A stretch of DNA of 64,000 nucleotides from an uncultured Peptostreptococcaceae bacterium (GCA_910588185.1 CAJUQR010000002.1:190318-254317), one strand, 5' to 3'. Numbered from the stretch's first letter, positions 9,119 to 19,143 are shown. Program-made: numbers and translations. The notes: generated from the sequence alone by a model not told the origin.

Positions 9119-10195
9119 ATGGACATTAAAGATGCAGTAACAAATCTTTTAAATACTAAAGCAAAAAAAATAACAGTAATTGTCATAGCCGCAATCATAT
9201 TAGTTCTTATTATAGGTCTAATAACTTTAGGAACAATGGGAAGACCAATGGATCCAAACAATACTGAAACTGTAAAAGTTAAGATTGAAGCAGGTTCTGG
9301 AACTATACAGATTGCTCAGACTTTAGTTGAAAATAACATAATAGATAATCCTACAAGTTTTAGAATTTGGTCTAAATTAAAAGGTCATGACGGTAATTAT
9401 AAGGCCGGAACTTATTCACTGTCTCAATCTATGAGTTTCAGTGATATTGCAGAAATAATAGTAGGGGGCAAAGTAGATGCAACGGTCTTTGGAATACCGG
9501 AAGGATACACCATATATCAGGTGGCAGATAAACTGAGCAAAGATGGTTTAGTAGACAAAGAAAAATTTATAGATTTATTGGAAAACGGTGATTTTTCTTC
9601 AGAATACGAATTTTTAAAAGGAGCTCAGAATAATAAAAACAGGTTGGAAGGATATTTATATCCTAACACTTATTTTGTAGATGAAGATGCTTCCGAAGAA
9701 GCATTCATAAAAGTAATGCTGGATCAATTCGGAAAAGAAGTTACAGAGGAGCATTACCAAAAAGCTAAAGATATGGGTCTGACCATGAACGAAGTGATAA
9801 CCATAGCTTCAATAATCCAGCGTGAATGTGATGTTTCAAAAGAAGGGGACAAGGTGGCAAGTGTAATATATAACAGACTAGAGCTTGGTATGCCGCTTCA
9901 AATGTGTTCTACAGTTCAATATATTTTGGGAGAGCCTAAACCGGTGCTTTCAGTAGCAGATACAAGAATTGAATCACCATATAACACTTATCTGCATACA
10001 GGACTTCCTCCAGGACCTATATGTTCACCTAATATAGACGCCATAGAAGCAGCTTTGAATCCGGCAGATACAGATTATTTGTATTTTGTTTTAAGCGAAA
10101 AGCTTGACGGAACATCTAATTTTTCAAACAATTATGAAAAATTCAAAAGAGATTCAGAAAACTATTCAAGGGCTTATGATGCCGCAAACAAATAG
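9119..10195 (+). CDS. mltG: Endolytic murein transglycosylase MltG
   Basis: Cuts nascent glycan strands at the membrane and so sets peptidoglycan chain length. The 358 residues begin with a short cytoplasmic stretch and one membrane segment (about residues 18-40, rich in Ile, Val and Leu). The YceG domain follows, with RLEGYLYPNTYFVDEDAS, the catalytic Glu in ITIASIIQRECDVS, and the family end SPYNTYLHTGLPPGPICSPN. AGAGG at about 9108-9112 supports the start. In many Firmicutes mltG stands next to trmR, as here, but also next to ruvX, which in this genome lies 39 kb away. Confidence 0.95.
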   Translation: MDIKDAVTNLLNTKAKKITVIVIAAIILVLIIGLITLGTMGRPMDPNNTETVKVKIEAGSGTIQIAQTLVENNIIDNPTSFRIWSKLKGHDGNYKAGTYSLSQSMSFSDIAEIIVGGKVDATVFGIPEGYTIYQVADKLSKDGLVDKEKFIDLLENGDFSSEYEFLKGAQNNKNRLEGYLYPNTYFVDEDASEEAFIKVMLDQFGKEVTEEHYQKAKDMGLTMNEVITIASIIQRECDVSKEGDKVASVIYNRLELGMPLQMCSTVQYILGEPKPVLSVADTRIESPYNTYLHTGLPPGPICSPNIDAIEAALNPADTDYLYFVLSEKLDGTSNFSNNYEKFKRDSENYSRAYDAANK

Positions 10196-10203
10196 AGGAC
10201 AAA

Positions 10204-10848
10204 ATGAATATAACAAACGATATTGTAACCGAATATATACAAAAGTTTTATGTTCCTATAGATGAAAACTTTTCAGCCCTTCGCCAAAATGCAGAAAAAT
10301 GCAAAGTTCCAATAATTTTAAGAGAAACAGAAAGTTTTCTTACATTTCTTTTGGGTCTTTTAAAGCCTAAGAATGTACTTGAAATCGGTACTGCCATAGG
10401 TTATTCTGCAATGGTATTTGCATCTTTTGGAGCAAATGTTATTACCATCGAAAAAGATCAAGATATGGTCAAAACGGCTATAAATAATATAAATACAATG
10501 GGATTTTCTGATAAAATAAAAGTTCTCAATGGAGACGGAGAAGTTGCAATTAAAGAAAACTTAGATGAAAATGATATGTTTGATTTAATTTTTATAGATG
10601 CTGCAAAAAGCCATTATCAAAGATTTTTAGACGCCGCTATACCATTTTGCTCAAAAAACAGTATTATAGTATCCGATAACGTGCTTTTAAAAGCGGCTAC
10701 AGCCTCAGATCAATTCGATCCAAAAGGAAGATTCAAAACTAATATAAGGAAAATGCGTCAGTACTTGGAATATATATCCGATCATCCTAAACTAGATACT
10801 ATTATTTTATCATGTGGAGATGGGTTGGCGCTGAGCAGGTACAAATAA
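10204..10848 (+). CDS. trmR: tRNA 5-hydroxyuridine methyltransferase (YrrM family)
   Basis: A class I SAM-dependent O-methyltransferase of 214 residues. Motif I is VLEIGTAIGYSAMVFA, and the metal/acidic motif is IFIDAAKSHYQRFLD. In Bacillus the YrrM protein methylates 5-hydroxyuridine at tRNA position 34 to 5-methoxyuridine, and the U32 proteins beside it make the hydroxyl. Here the U32-type gene starts in the stop codon of this one, which supports the same job. Function is inferred from family and context. Confidence 0.88.
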   Translation: MNITNDIVTEYIQKFYVPIDENFSALRQNAEKCKVPIILRETESFLTFLLGLLKPKNVLEIGTAIGYSAMVFASFGANVITIEKDQDMVKTAINNINTMGFSDKIKVLNGDGEVAIKENLDENDMFDLIFIDAAKSHYQRFLDAAIPFCSKNSIIVSDNVLLKAATASDQFDPKGRFKTNIRKMRQYLEYISDHPKLDTIILSCGDGLALSRYK

Positions 10849-12083
10849 TGAATAAACCAGAATTACTTGCCCCGGCAGGGGATTTGGAAAAATTAAAAAT
10901 AGCAGTCATGTACGGTGCAGACGCCGTATATTTTGGCGGTGAAGGATTTTCGCTGAGAGCAGGAGCCGGTAATTTTACTTTAGAAGAATTAAAGGAAGGC
11001 ATTGAATTTGCTCATTCTCATAATGTAAAGTGCCACATGACCTTGAATTTTTTTGCACATAATGAAGATATTGGTCCGTTTATAAATTATCTTAAAAGTG
11101 TAAAAGATTTAGGAATAGATGCGTTTATAGCTGCTGATCCCGGCGTAATCGATATGATTTTGGAGATAATACCGGATGCTGAGATACATCTGAGCACTCA
11201 GGCGAATATGACCAATTACAGAACCGCTAAATTTTGGTATAATAGAGGTGTAAAAAGGCTGGTTCTGGCAAGAGAACTTAATCTTGATGAAATAAAAGAA
11301 GTACGACAAAATATTCCTGATGATATGGAAATCGAAAGTTTTGTACATGGAGCTATGTGTATATCATATTCGGGAAGATGTCTGCTCAGCAATTTTATGA
11401 TTGAAAGGGATGCCAACAGAGGCATGTGCGCACACCCTTGCAGGTGGAAATACGCACTTGTTGAAGAACAGCGTCCAGGCGAATATTATCCTATAGAAGA
11501 AGATGACAGAGGCACGTATATATTAAATTCAAAAGATCTCTGCTTAATAGAACATATACCGGAACTTGTTAAAAGTGGCATATCTTCTTTTAAAATTGAA
11601 GGAAGAATGAAAAGCGTGTTCTATGTTGCCGCTGTCGTTTCAGCTTACAGAAAAGCTATAGACAGTTATTTTAGCGATACTGAAAACTATAAGTTTAATT
11701 TTGAGTGGATGGAAGAATTATGTAAAGTAAGCCATAGGGAATTCACTACAGGATTCTATTTTCATACTCCTGATAATAAAGATCAAAATTACAGGACAAG
11801 TCAATATACAAGAGAATATTCTTTTGTCGGAATAGTAAAATCTTATGACGAAGCTACCGGAATGGCTACTGTTGAACAAAGAAATAAAATGGTCCTTGGT
11901 GATGAGATTGAAGTCTTTGGTCCCAATACAGATTTTTTTGTTCAAGATATTAAAAAAATGTACAACGAAGAAGGAGAGGCCATAGAGTCGGCGCCTCATC
12001 CACAGCAAATTTTAAAAATAAAAATGAAAAACCCCGTTAAACCGTTTTTCATGATTAGAAAAAGAAAGGATACAAAATGTTAA
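10848..12083 (+). CDS. trhP: U32-family tRNA hydroxylation protein (TrhP/YrrO type)
   Basis: I start it at ATG 10848, which overlaps the trmR TAA by one base (MNKPELLAPAGDLEKL); an upstream in-frame ATG at 10812 lies within trmR. This gives 411 residues. The U32 signature is clear: FVHGAMCISYSGRCLLSNFM followed by GMCAHPCRWKY, whose cysteines are thought to bind an iron-sulfur cluster. Family members use prephenate to hydroxylate uridine 34 of tRNA. Bacillus has two such genes (trhP1 and trhP2); here there is one, of the longer TrhP2-like kind. Older annotation calls these collagenase-like peptidases. Confidence 0.88.
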   Translation: MNKPELLAPAGDLEKLKIAVMYGADAVYFGGEGFSLRAGAGNFTLEELKEGIEFAHSHNVKCHMTLNFFAHNEDIGPFINYLKSVKDLGIDAFIAADPGVIDMILEIIPDAEIHLSTQANMTNYRTAKFWYNRGVKRLVLARELNLDEIKEVRQNIPDDMEIESFVHGAMCISYSGRCLLSNFMIERDANRGMCAHPCRWKYALVEEQRPGEYYPIEEDDRGTYILNSKDLCLIEHIPELVKSGISSFKIEGRMKSVFYVAAVVSAYRKAIDSYFSDTENYKFNFEWMEELCKVSHREFTTGFYFHTPDNKDQNYRTSQYTREYSFVGIVKSYDEATGMATVEQRNKMVLGDEIEVFGPNTDFFVQDIKKMYNEEGEAIESAPHPQQILKIKMKNPVKPFFMIRKRKDTKC

Positions 12084-13309
12084 CAGACCCCGACAGTTTA
12101 CCTATACGAATAAGTATTATAATTTTGCTTATAGCAGTTCACGGATTATTTGCCGCAATTAACACGGCGCTCAGCACTTCAAGCCGAATAACAGAAAAAT
12201 ATCAGACAACAAACAGATTGATAATGATTGTCTGCACGGCTTTTTCTGCATGGATAGCTTTCTATGATTGGCGCATAGGTATAGGATATATGGCTTTAAT
12301 GTTGATTTTAGGTCAATATTTTCCCCATAAAATCGGTTTACAACACAGCGATACTATATCCAAAAATTGTATGTGGCTTATCAATGGAATTACAGTTATA
12401 CTAAGTCCGCTTACAAAGCTTCTTATAATTATAACCAATCTTCTTTTAAGACTTTTCCAACAGGAAACCCATGTGGAAGAAGAGGCGTTCTCTGAAGAAG
12501 AGGTTATGTCAATGCTTGAAGCGGGTCAAGAATCGGGTGTTTTAAAAGAAGAGGGCAAAAAAATGATAAATTCAATTTTTGCTTTTGACGATAAGCTTGC
12601 TTATGAAGTAATGACTCCGAGAACGGATGTGTTTATGATAGATTTAGAAGATCCTGTGGAAGAATATTTCGATGACCTTATGACTCTTCGGCATTCCAGA
12701 ATTCCTGTATGCATAGGAGAAAGAGATAATATCATAGGAATCCTTCATATAAAAGATTATCTGATTAAAGCAAGAGAAGAAGGCTATGATAAAGTAGATA
12801 TAAAATCAACATTGAGAAATGCATACTTTATACCTGAAACAAAAAATATAGATTCTTTACTTGTAGAACTGCAAAAATCAAAGCAGCAGATAGCCATCCT
12901 TATAGACGAATACGGCGGATTCAGCGGTATAGTAACAATGGAAGATATCATTGAAGAAGTTGTGGGAAATATAGACGATGAATATGACGAGGAAGCTGAA
13001 ATCATAGATAAAATCGATGAAACCACTTATCTGGTAGACGGTGATGTGGATCTTGACGATCTTGATGATGAAATTGGAATAAATCTGCAATCAGATAACA
13101 GTGAAACAATCGGCGGATTTATAATAGATATATTAGGTGAAATTCCAGATGAAAGCGATGTTGGCAGAATTGTAGAGTTTGAAAACTATAAATTCAAAAT
13201 CATGTCCATAGGCGAAAGAAGAATAGAAAGAGTCAAGATATATATTCTCGATAAAGAAGAAGCTGAGGACGAGGAAGAAAAGCATTCATCTATTGATTTT
13301 AAGGCTTAA
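12077..13309 (+). CDS. CNNM/CBS-domain membrane protein (HlyC/CorC family)
   Basis: 410 residues: an N-terminal CNNM membrane domain with about three hydrophobic segments (residues 12-130), then a CBS pair that starts at VMTPRTDVFMIDLE and ends near GGFSGIVTMEDIIEEVVG, and a CorC/HlyC C-terminal domain (GGFIIDILGEIPDE). Relatives move or sense magnesium and possibly other divalent cations. The membrane domain seems slightly short and divergent compared with the usual four-segment form. The start overlaps trhP by seven bases. Confidence 0.88.
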   Translation: MLTDPDSLPIRISIIILLIAVHGLFAAINTALSTSSRITEKYQTTNRLIMIVCTAFSAWIAFYDWRIGIGYMALMLILGQYFPHKIGLQHSDTISKNCMWLINGITVILSPLTKLLIIITNLLLRLFQQETHVEEEAFSEEEVMSMLEAGQESGVLKEEGKKMINSIFAFDDKLAYEVMTPRTDVFMIDLEDPVEEYFDDLMTLRHSRIPVCIGERDNIIGILHIKDYLIKAREEGYDKVDIKSTLRNAYFIPETKNIDSLLVELQKSKQQIAILIDEYGGFSGIVTMEDIIEEVVGNIDDEYDEEAEIIDKIDETTYLVDGDVDLDDLDDEIGINLQSDNSETIGGFIIDILGEIPDESDVGRIVEFENYKFKIMSIGERRIERVKIYILDKEEAEDEEEKHSSIDFKA

Positions 13310-13321
13310 TTTTGTTATAAT
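13293..13321 (+). promoter_or_regulatory. Sigma-A-type promoter of the stn operon
   Basis: TTGATT at 13293-13298 and TATAAT at 13316-13321 with a 17-base spacer. The -35 box lies in the last codons of the CNNM gene, and the predicted transcript starts about 40 bases before the next ATG. Confidence 0.7.
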
Positions 13322-13366
13322 TAATAGTTGTACTATAGATGTATTTTATTTTTGAGAGGTACTAAA

Positions 13367-13885
13367 ATGAGTGAAAAAGTTTGTAACTGCAATGCGGCCG
13401 AAAACAGAAAAGAACAGTTCAAAGAACTGCAGCCTGTTTTGGATCAGTATGCAAAAGTGCCGGGTAGTTTGATAACTATCTTGCAAAAAGCCCAGGATAT
13501 TTATGGCTATCTTTCCATAGATACCATAAACTACATATCCGACGCAACAGGAATTAAACCTGCTAAAATTTATGGAGTAGCTACTTTCTACGCACAGTTT
13601 AGACTGCAGCCTATAGGCAAGTATCTGATAATGCTTTGCCAAGGAACTGCATGCCATGTAAACGGATCTGAAATGATCGAAGAAGCTGTATGCGAACATC
13701 TTAACATCAAAGATGGTGAAACTACTGAAGATGGTATATTTACCCTCAACAACGTTGCATGTCTTGGATGTTGTTCACTGGCTCCTGTTATGATGGTAAA
13801 AAGTGCTGATGGAGATGAAACTTACGGAAGCCTGACAAAGGATAAAGTAAAGCAGATTCTCGATGAAATCAGAGAAAGAGCATAG
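13367..13885 (+). CDS. stnA: NuoE-like [2Fe-2S] subunit of Stn-type transhydrogenase
   Basis: I use the ATG at 13367 (MSEKVCNCN), 8 bases after GAGAGG; a TTG at 13328 gives an unlikely leader. The 172 residues form the thioredoxin-like NuoE/HydC fold. The four cluster cysteines lie in CQGTACHVNG and in LGCCSLAPVM. Such subunits pass electrons to or from a NuoF partner, which follows directly. With the next two genes it fits the StnABC layout (Sporomusa-type Nfn), which couples NADPH oxidation to NAD and ferredoxin reduction. No hydrogenase large subunit is nearby. The Stn name is inference from architecture. Confidence 0.8.
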   Translation: MSEKVCNCNAAENRKEQFKELQPVLDQYAKVPGSLITILQKAQDIYGYLSIDTINYISDATGIKPAKIYGVATFYAQFRLQPIGKYLIMLCQGTACHVNGSEMIEEAVCEHLNIKDGETTEDGIFTLNNVACLGCCSLAPVMMVKSADGDETYGSLTKDKVKQILDEIRERA

Positions 13886-13896
13886 GAGGTGAAAGC

Positions 13897-15645
13897 ATGA
13901 GAGTAGTAGTAGGACAAGGAAGCTGTGGTATTGCAACAGGCGCAAAAAAAACTGTAGCCGAATTTGAAAAGCAGATTGCTGACAAAAACCTAGGCATCAG
14001 CGTAGACACTACAGGTTGTGTTGGTACTTGTTACCTTGAACCTATTGTCGATATTTATGACGATAACGGTGAAATGACAAGATATGTCAAAGTTCAGCCT
14101 GAAAAGGTATCAGAAATAGTTGAAAGTCACCTGGTAAACCACAAGGTTGCAGAAGATGTGGCAATTTCTGAAGAAGACAAAGAATTTGTAGCAAAACAGC
14201 AAAGAGTAGTTTTAAGAAACTGCGGAGTTATCAATCCTGAGGATATAGATGAATACATAGATGTTAACGGATACAAAGCAATAGAAAAAGTTCTCAAAGA
14301 GATGAAACCTGAAGATGTTATTGAAGAAATCAAAGTTTCAGGTCTGAGAGGAAGAGGCGGCGCAGGATTCCCTACATGGTTTAAATGGAATGCTGCAAAG
14401 CAAAGCCCTGGAAAAGAAAAATATCTGGTATGCAATGCCGACGAAGGAGACCCAGGCGCATTCATGGACAGATCAGTACTTGAAGGCGACCCACATTCAC
14501 TTATTGAAGGTATGATCATCGGCGGATACGCAATGGGAGCATCGCAAGGTGTTATATATTGCCGTGCCGAATATCCACTTGCAATCAAGAGACTTGAAAT
14601 CGCTATGGCTCAAGCAAGAGAAAAAGGATTCTTAGGCAAAAATATCTTTGGAAGCGGTTTTGATTTTGATATATATATCAAAGCAGGCGCAGGTGCGTTC
14701 GTATGCGGTGAAGAAACAGCTCTTATCGCTTCTTTGGAAGGTGAAAGAGGAATGCCTAGACTTAAACCGCCATTCCCTGCTGCTAAGGGATTCTGGCAGA
14801 AGCCTACAGATATCAACAACGTTGAAACACTTGCAAACGTACCTTGGATTATATATAACGGCGGCGCTGCTTTCGGCGCTATGGGAACTGAACAGAGCAA
14901 GGGAACAAAAGTATTTGCTCTGGCAGGAAAAATCAAAAAAGGCGGTCTCGTAGAAGTACCTATGGGAATGACTTTGAGAGAAGTATTATACGGTATCGGC
15001 GGCGGCATCAAAAACGATAAAAAGTTCAAAGCCGTTCAGATGGGCGGACCTTCAGGCGGATGTATACCGGCAGAGCTTATAGATACTCCTGTAACTTATG
15101 AAGACATCAATAAGACGGGCGCTATCGTAGGTTCCGGCGGTATGATTGTAATGGATGAGGATACTTGCATGGTAGATATGGCAAGATATTTCTTAAACTT
15201 TACTCGTGACGAATCATGCGGTAAATGTAACTACTGTCGTATCGGTACTAAGAGAATGCTTGAAATCTTAGAAAGAATCACAAGAGGAGAAGGTAAAGAC
15301 GGCGATATAGAAAAGCTTGAAGAACTGGCAATGAAAATCAAAGACGGTTCTCTTTGCGGACTTGGTCAGACTGCTCCAAATCCTGTTTTGACAACTCTTA
15401 AATACTTTAGAAACGAATATGAAGATCATATTTATAACCATAAGTGTACTGCAGGTTCATGTAAAGCTCTAATCAGCTATACTATCACAGACGCTTGTAA
15501 GGGGTGTACAGCATGTTCCAAGAAGTGTCCTGTAGGGGCCATCACAGGAACAGTTAAAGAAAAACACGTTATTGACAAAGAAAAATGTATCAAATGCGGC
15601 AAGTGCCTTGAAACTTGTAAGTTTGGTGCAATAGAGAAGAAATAG
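13897..15645 (+). CDS. stnB: NuoF-like flavin subunit of Stn-type transhydrogenase
   Basis: 582 residues. Order: an N-terminal thioredoxin-like [2Fe-2S] domain (GQGSCGIATGAKK, then TGCVGTCYLEP), the FMN/NAD(H)-binding core with GLRGRGGAGFPTW and CNADEGDPGAFMDRSVLEGD, an SLBB domain, a [4Fe-4S] site in ESCGKCNYCRIGTKRM, and a C-terminal ferredoxin with two [4Fe-4S] motifs (CKGCTACSKKCPVGA and CIKCGKCLETCKFGA). This is the layout of the bifurcating flavin subunit in HydABC, HndABCD and Stn complexes. AGGAGG lies just before the ATG, 11 bases after stnA. Confidence 0.85.
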   Translation: MRVVVGQGSCGIATGAKKTVAEFEKQIADKNLGISVDTTGCVGTCYLEPIVDIYDDNGEMTRYVKVQPEKVSEIVESHLVNHKVAEDVAISEEDKEFVAKQQRVVLRNCGVINPEDIDEYIDVNGYKAIEKVLKEMKPEDVIEEIKVSGLRGRGGAGFPTWFKWNAAKQSPGKEKYLVCNADEGDPGAFMDRSVLEGDPHSLIEGMIIGGYAMGASQGVIYCRAEYPLAIKRLEIAMAQAREKGFLGKNIFGSGFDFDIYIKAGAGAFVCGEETALIASLEGERGMPRLKPPFPAAKGFWQKPTDINNVETLANVPWIIYNGGAAFGAMGTEQSKGTKVFALAGKIKKGGLVEVPMGMTLREVLYGIGGGIKNDKKFKAVQMGGPSGGCIPAELIDTPVTYEDINKTGAIVGSGGMIVMDEDTCMVDMARYFLNFTRDESCGKCNYCRIGTKRMLEILERITRGEGKDGDIEKLEELAMKIKDGSLCGLGQTAPNPVLTTLKYFRNEYEDHIYNHKCTAGSCKALISYTITDACKGCTACSKKCPVGAITGTVKEKHVIDKEKCIKCGKCLETCKFGAIEKK

Positions 15646-15661
15646 GGGAGGAGGAAAAGTA

Positions 15662-18600
15662 ATGAACAAGTTTAGACTTAACATAAACGGCAAAGAAGTT
15701 ACAGGAGTTGCCGGCCAGACCATTCTGGAAGTTGCAAGAGAAAACGACATTTTTATTCCTACTCTTTGCTATGATGAAAGAACTAAAATTTACGGTTCAT
15801 GCGGTCTGTGCATGTGTGAAGTTGAAGGAAATCCTAAACTTTGCAAAGCTTGTGCAACAGAAATCGCACCTGGAATGGTAATAAGAACAAATACAGAAAG
15901 AGTTGTAGAATCAAGAAAAACAAACCTTGAACTTCTTCTTTCAAACCATATTGGAGACTGCAGACCTCCATGCGTACTTGCTTGTCCCGGACAGACAGAC
16001 TGTCAAGGATATGTAGGTCTCATCGCTAACGGAGAATATGAAAAAGCTCTTGAACTTATAAAAGATAAGATTCCGCTACCTGCGGCACTTGGAAGAGTTT
16101 GTCCTCATCCTTGTGAAGAAGCATGCAGAAGAGGTCTTATAGATGAGCCTATCTCAATACAGCAGTTAAAGAGATTCGCAGCAGACCTTGACCTTGAAGG
16201 TGACCAAGTATTCGTACCTGAATGTGAAGAAGATACAGGAAAGAGCGTTGCCATCATCGGCGGCGGTCCTATGGGATTATCAGCAGCATATTTCTTAAGA
16301 CAGATGGGTCATGCAGTTACTATATTTGAATCAATGCCTAAAGCAGGCGGAATGCTCAGATATGGTATTCCTGAATACAGACTTCCTAAGGCTGTATTAG
16401 ATGAAGAAATAGCTACCATCGAAAGCATGGGCGTTGATATAATTACTAATACTAAAGTTGGCGTTGACATTCCTTTCGAAACAGTTAAAAACGATTACGA
16501 TGCAGTTCTTCTTGGAATCGGTGCTTGGGTATCAACAGGTGTTGGCTGTAAAGGCGAGGATGCTGAAGGCGTCATCGGAGGTATCGACTTCCTGAGAAGA
16601 GTAGTAAGAAACGAAGAAATCGGCATGGGTGAAAAAGTTGCCATCGTCGGCGGCGGTAACACAGCTATGGATGCTTGCAGAACAGCTGTAAGGCTGGGTG
16701 CTAAGGAAGTTTATAATATCTACAGAAGAACTAAAGATGAAATGCCGGCAGACATGGTAGAAATCGAAGAAGCAGAAGAAGAAGGCGTAATCTTTAAGAA
16801 CTTAACAAACCCTATAGAAGTAGTTAAGGACGAAAACGGTCACGTTAAAGAAGTAATTCTTCAAGTTATGGAACTTGGTGAACCTGATGCTTCCGGCAGA
16901 AGAAAACCTGTCCCTGTAGAAGGAAAAACTGAAACTTTAGCTATCGATACTATGATACTTGCTATCGGTCAGGCTGTAGATGCCAGCGTTTTCGATTGTG
17001 ATAAGACAAGAAAGAATGCCATCGCATATGACCCTGATACATTTATGACCAGCATAGAAGGTGTATTTGCAGGTGGTGACTGCGGTAATGACAAGATTTC
17101 AATTGCAATTGAAGCTATCGCTGATGCAAGAAAAGCTGCTGACAGTATTGACGCTTATCTGTATGGCGAAGTACTTAAATATGAAAAACCTTTCGTTGTA
17201 GAAAGAGATGATATAACAGAAAAGACATTTGAAGACAGAGAAAGAATGTGCAGACCTGAAATTCCTCAACTTTCTGCAGAGGAAAGAAAGAACAACTTCA
17301 GCGAAGTTATTCCTTGCGGATTCACTGAAGAACAGGCTGTAGCAGAAGCTTCAAGATGTCTTGAATGCGGATGTCACGACTATTTTGAATGTAAACTGAT
17401 TGATTTTGCTAATCAATATGACGTTCATCCTGAAAGATTTGCAGGCGAAAAGAATGCTATTGAATTTGAAGACGATCATCCGTTCATCGTACGCGACCCT
17501 AACAAATGTATCCTTTGCGGACTTTGTGTAAGAGTATGCGATGAGGTTATGGGAGTTGGCGCCCTTGGTCTTGTACATAGAGGATTTGACACAGTTGTTA
17601 AGCCTAATATGGAAAAACCTCTTATCGAATCAGGTTGTATCTCATGCGGACAGTGCGTAAGCGTATGTCCTACAGGCGCACTCCAGGAAAGAACTACTAT
17701 GATTAAGGAAACTCCTGTTGAAACAGAAGAAACAGAAACAACTTGCTCATATTGTTCAGTAGGATGCAGCCTCAAACTTGAATCTTGCGGAGATATGCTT
17801 ATCAAGGCTAACCCTGACAAGGACGGAATTGTAAATAAAGGTTTAATCTGCGGAAAAGGTAAGTGGGGATTCGATTGCTCAATGCTCGAAGATAAGCTTG
17901 AAGATCCGTTTGTTAAGGAAGATGGACGTTTCAGAGAAGCTGACTACCATGAAGCATTCGTTCTTGTTGCTAAGAGATGTCAATCCATCGCTGCAAAATA
18001 CGGTAAAGATGCAATAGCTGTTTCAATTTCAGACAGGTATACAAACGAAGAAGCTTATGCTATGAAGAGAATGGCAGAAGCTATGGGAGCTAAAGTTCTC
18101 TGCATGAACAACAGAGAAAGCGGACTTGAAAAAGTTACAGGTCTCAACGCTTCACCTAATACAATAGATGAACTGCTTTCAACTAACGTTATCTTAAAAG
18201 TAGGATTCAATGATGAAGATTCAAGAGTAATCTCACTTAAGATTAAACAGGCAGAAGAAGCAGGTGCAAAGGTTATAACTGCATGTAACGGTGAAAACAG
18301 TCTTGGTTTCCTTAAGGAAATTGCTAAGGCTATCATCGACAGCGGCAAAGCTAAGAAAATAGCAGGCTATGATGAATTTGCAGCTTCAGTTGCAGACGTT
18401 AAAGTTTCAGACGAAGCTAAAGCTATTGCAGATACTTATCTTGCTGCTAAAAAAGCTATGATCGTTTATCAGCAGAACTTCTTAACAGTAGACGGAGCAA
18501 CTTTGGTAGCTGATATCGCAATGCTTTCAGGCCATATCGGAACTCCTAGAGACGGTATACTTCAAGTTAAAGCTAAGAACAATTCTCAAGGTCTCATAGA

Positions 18601-19126
18601 TATGGGAATTACAGCAGGAAAAGAAGCGCTTGACGGAGTTAAGGCTCTTGTAGTATTTGGTGAAAACGCTGATATCGATGTAAGCGGTTTAGAATTCCTT
18701 GCAGTATGTGATACTCATATGACTGAGCTTGGAGCTAAGGCTGACGTAGTTATTCCTGGAACAGGATTTGCATCCATCGACGGTACATTTACCAATACTG
18801 AAAGAAGAATGCAGCTTGTACAGGCAGCTATCGACGAAGATATCCTGTTCAATAACTGGGAAGTTGCAGTTGAAATCGCACATGTATTCGAAGTGGATCT
18901 TGACTGGGAAGGAACTGATGATATTTCAGACGAAATGGCTGATACAGTTGACGCATATAAATATGCTCAAATCGGCGAAGTTTTAGGCGGAGTTCTTGCT
19001 CCGGAAAGCGGTGCTGCACTTATTACAGTAGCAGACGGTCCTGCTTTTGAACAGCTACCTTGTACTGACAGCTTGATGCAAGTAATTGAAATGAGACTGC
19101 CAAAACCGGCAAATCCAACAGCATAA
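15662..19126 (+). CDS. stnC: Fused ferredoxin / GltD-like NADPH / NuoG-like subunit of Stn-type transhydrogenase
   Basis: 1154 residues in one frame. Residues 1-95: NuoG-type [2Fe-2S] domain (CYDERTKIYGSCGLCMCEVE). About 100-520: an NfnB/GltD-like FAD- and NADPH-binding region with CPHPCEEACRRG, AIIGGGPMGLSAAYFLR and VAIVGGGNTAMDACR. About 560-680: two [4Fe-4S] sites (CILCGLCVRVCDE, CISCGQCVSVCPTGA). The rest is a shortened molybdopterin-oxidoreductase fold whose cluster is TCSYCSVGC. Where formate dehydrogenases carry Cys or Sec before His, I read NNRESGLEK, so a catalytic Mo site is unlikely and the domain is structural, as in NuoG. Together with stnAB it suggests reversible NADPH:NAD/ferredoxin bifurcation. 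Confidence 0.82.
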   Translation: MNKFRLNINGKEVTGVAGQTILEVARENDIFIPTLCYDERTKIYGSCGLCMCEVEGNPKLCKACATEIAPGMVIRTNTERVVESRKTNLELLLSNHIGDCRPPCVLACPGQTDCQGYVGLIANGEYEKALELIKDKIPLPAALGRVCPHPCEEACRRGLIDEPISIQQLKRFAADLDLEGDQVFVPECEEDTGKSVAIIGGGPMGLSAAYFLRQMGHAVTIFESMPKAGGMLRYGIPEYRLPKAVLDEEIATIESMGVDIITNTKVGVDIPFETVKNDYDAVLLGIGAWVSTGVGCKGEDAEGVIGGIDFLRRVVRNEEIGMGEKVAIVGGGNTAMDACRTAVRLGAKEVYNIYRRTKDEMPADMVEIEEAEEEGVIFKNLTNPIEVVKDENGHVKEVILQVMELGEPDASGRRKPVPVEGKTETLAIDTMILAIGQAVDASVFDCDKTRKNAIAYDPDTFMTSIEGVFAGGDCGNDKISIAIEAIADARKAADSIDAYLYGEVLKYEKPFVVERDDITEKTFEDRERMCRPEIPQLSAEERKNNFSEVIPCGFTEEQAVAEASRCLECGCHDYFECKLIDFANQYDVHPERFAGEKNAIEFEDDHPFIVRDPNKCILCGLCVRVCDEVMGVGALGLVHRGFDTVVKPNMEKPLIESGCISCGQCVSVCPTGALQERTTMIKETPVETEETETTCSYCSVGCSLKLESCGDMLIKANPDKDGIVNKGLICGKGKWGFDCSMLEDKLEDPFVKEDGRFREADYHEAFVLVAKRCQSIAAKYGKDAIAVSISDRYTNEEAYAMKRMAEAMGAKVLCMNNRESGLEKVTGLNASPNTIDELLSTNVILKVGFNDEDSRVISLKIKQAEEAGAKVITACNGENSLGFLKEIAKAIIDSGKAKKIAGYDEFAASVADVKVSDEAKAIADTYLAAKKAMIVYQQNFLTVDGATLVADIAMLSGHIGTPRDGILQVKAKNNSQGLIDMGITAGKEALDGVKALVVFGENADIDVSGLEFLAVCDTHMTELGAKADVVIPGTGFASIDGTFTNTERRMQLVQAAIDEDILFNNWEVAVEIAHVFEVDLDWEGTDDISDEMADTVDAYKYAQIGEVLGGVLAPESGAALITVADGPAFEQLPCTDSLMQVIEMRLPKPANPTA

Positions 19127-19143
19127 GTGATTTAAGCAGAAGT

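Noticed and set aside
14127..15029. Long minus-strand ORFs inside stnB
   Set aside because: Antisense to a gene with intact NuoF motifs, with no ribosome site or recognisable protein.
15662..19126. Calling this a formate dehydrogenase or hydrogenase subunit
   Set aside because: The Cys/Sec-His catalytic motif is missing, the molybdopterin domain is short, and no H-cluster motifs occur in the operon.
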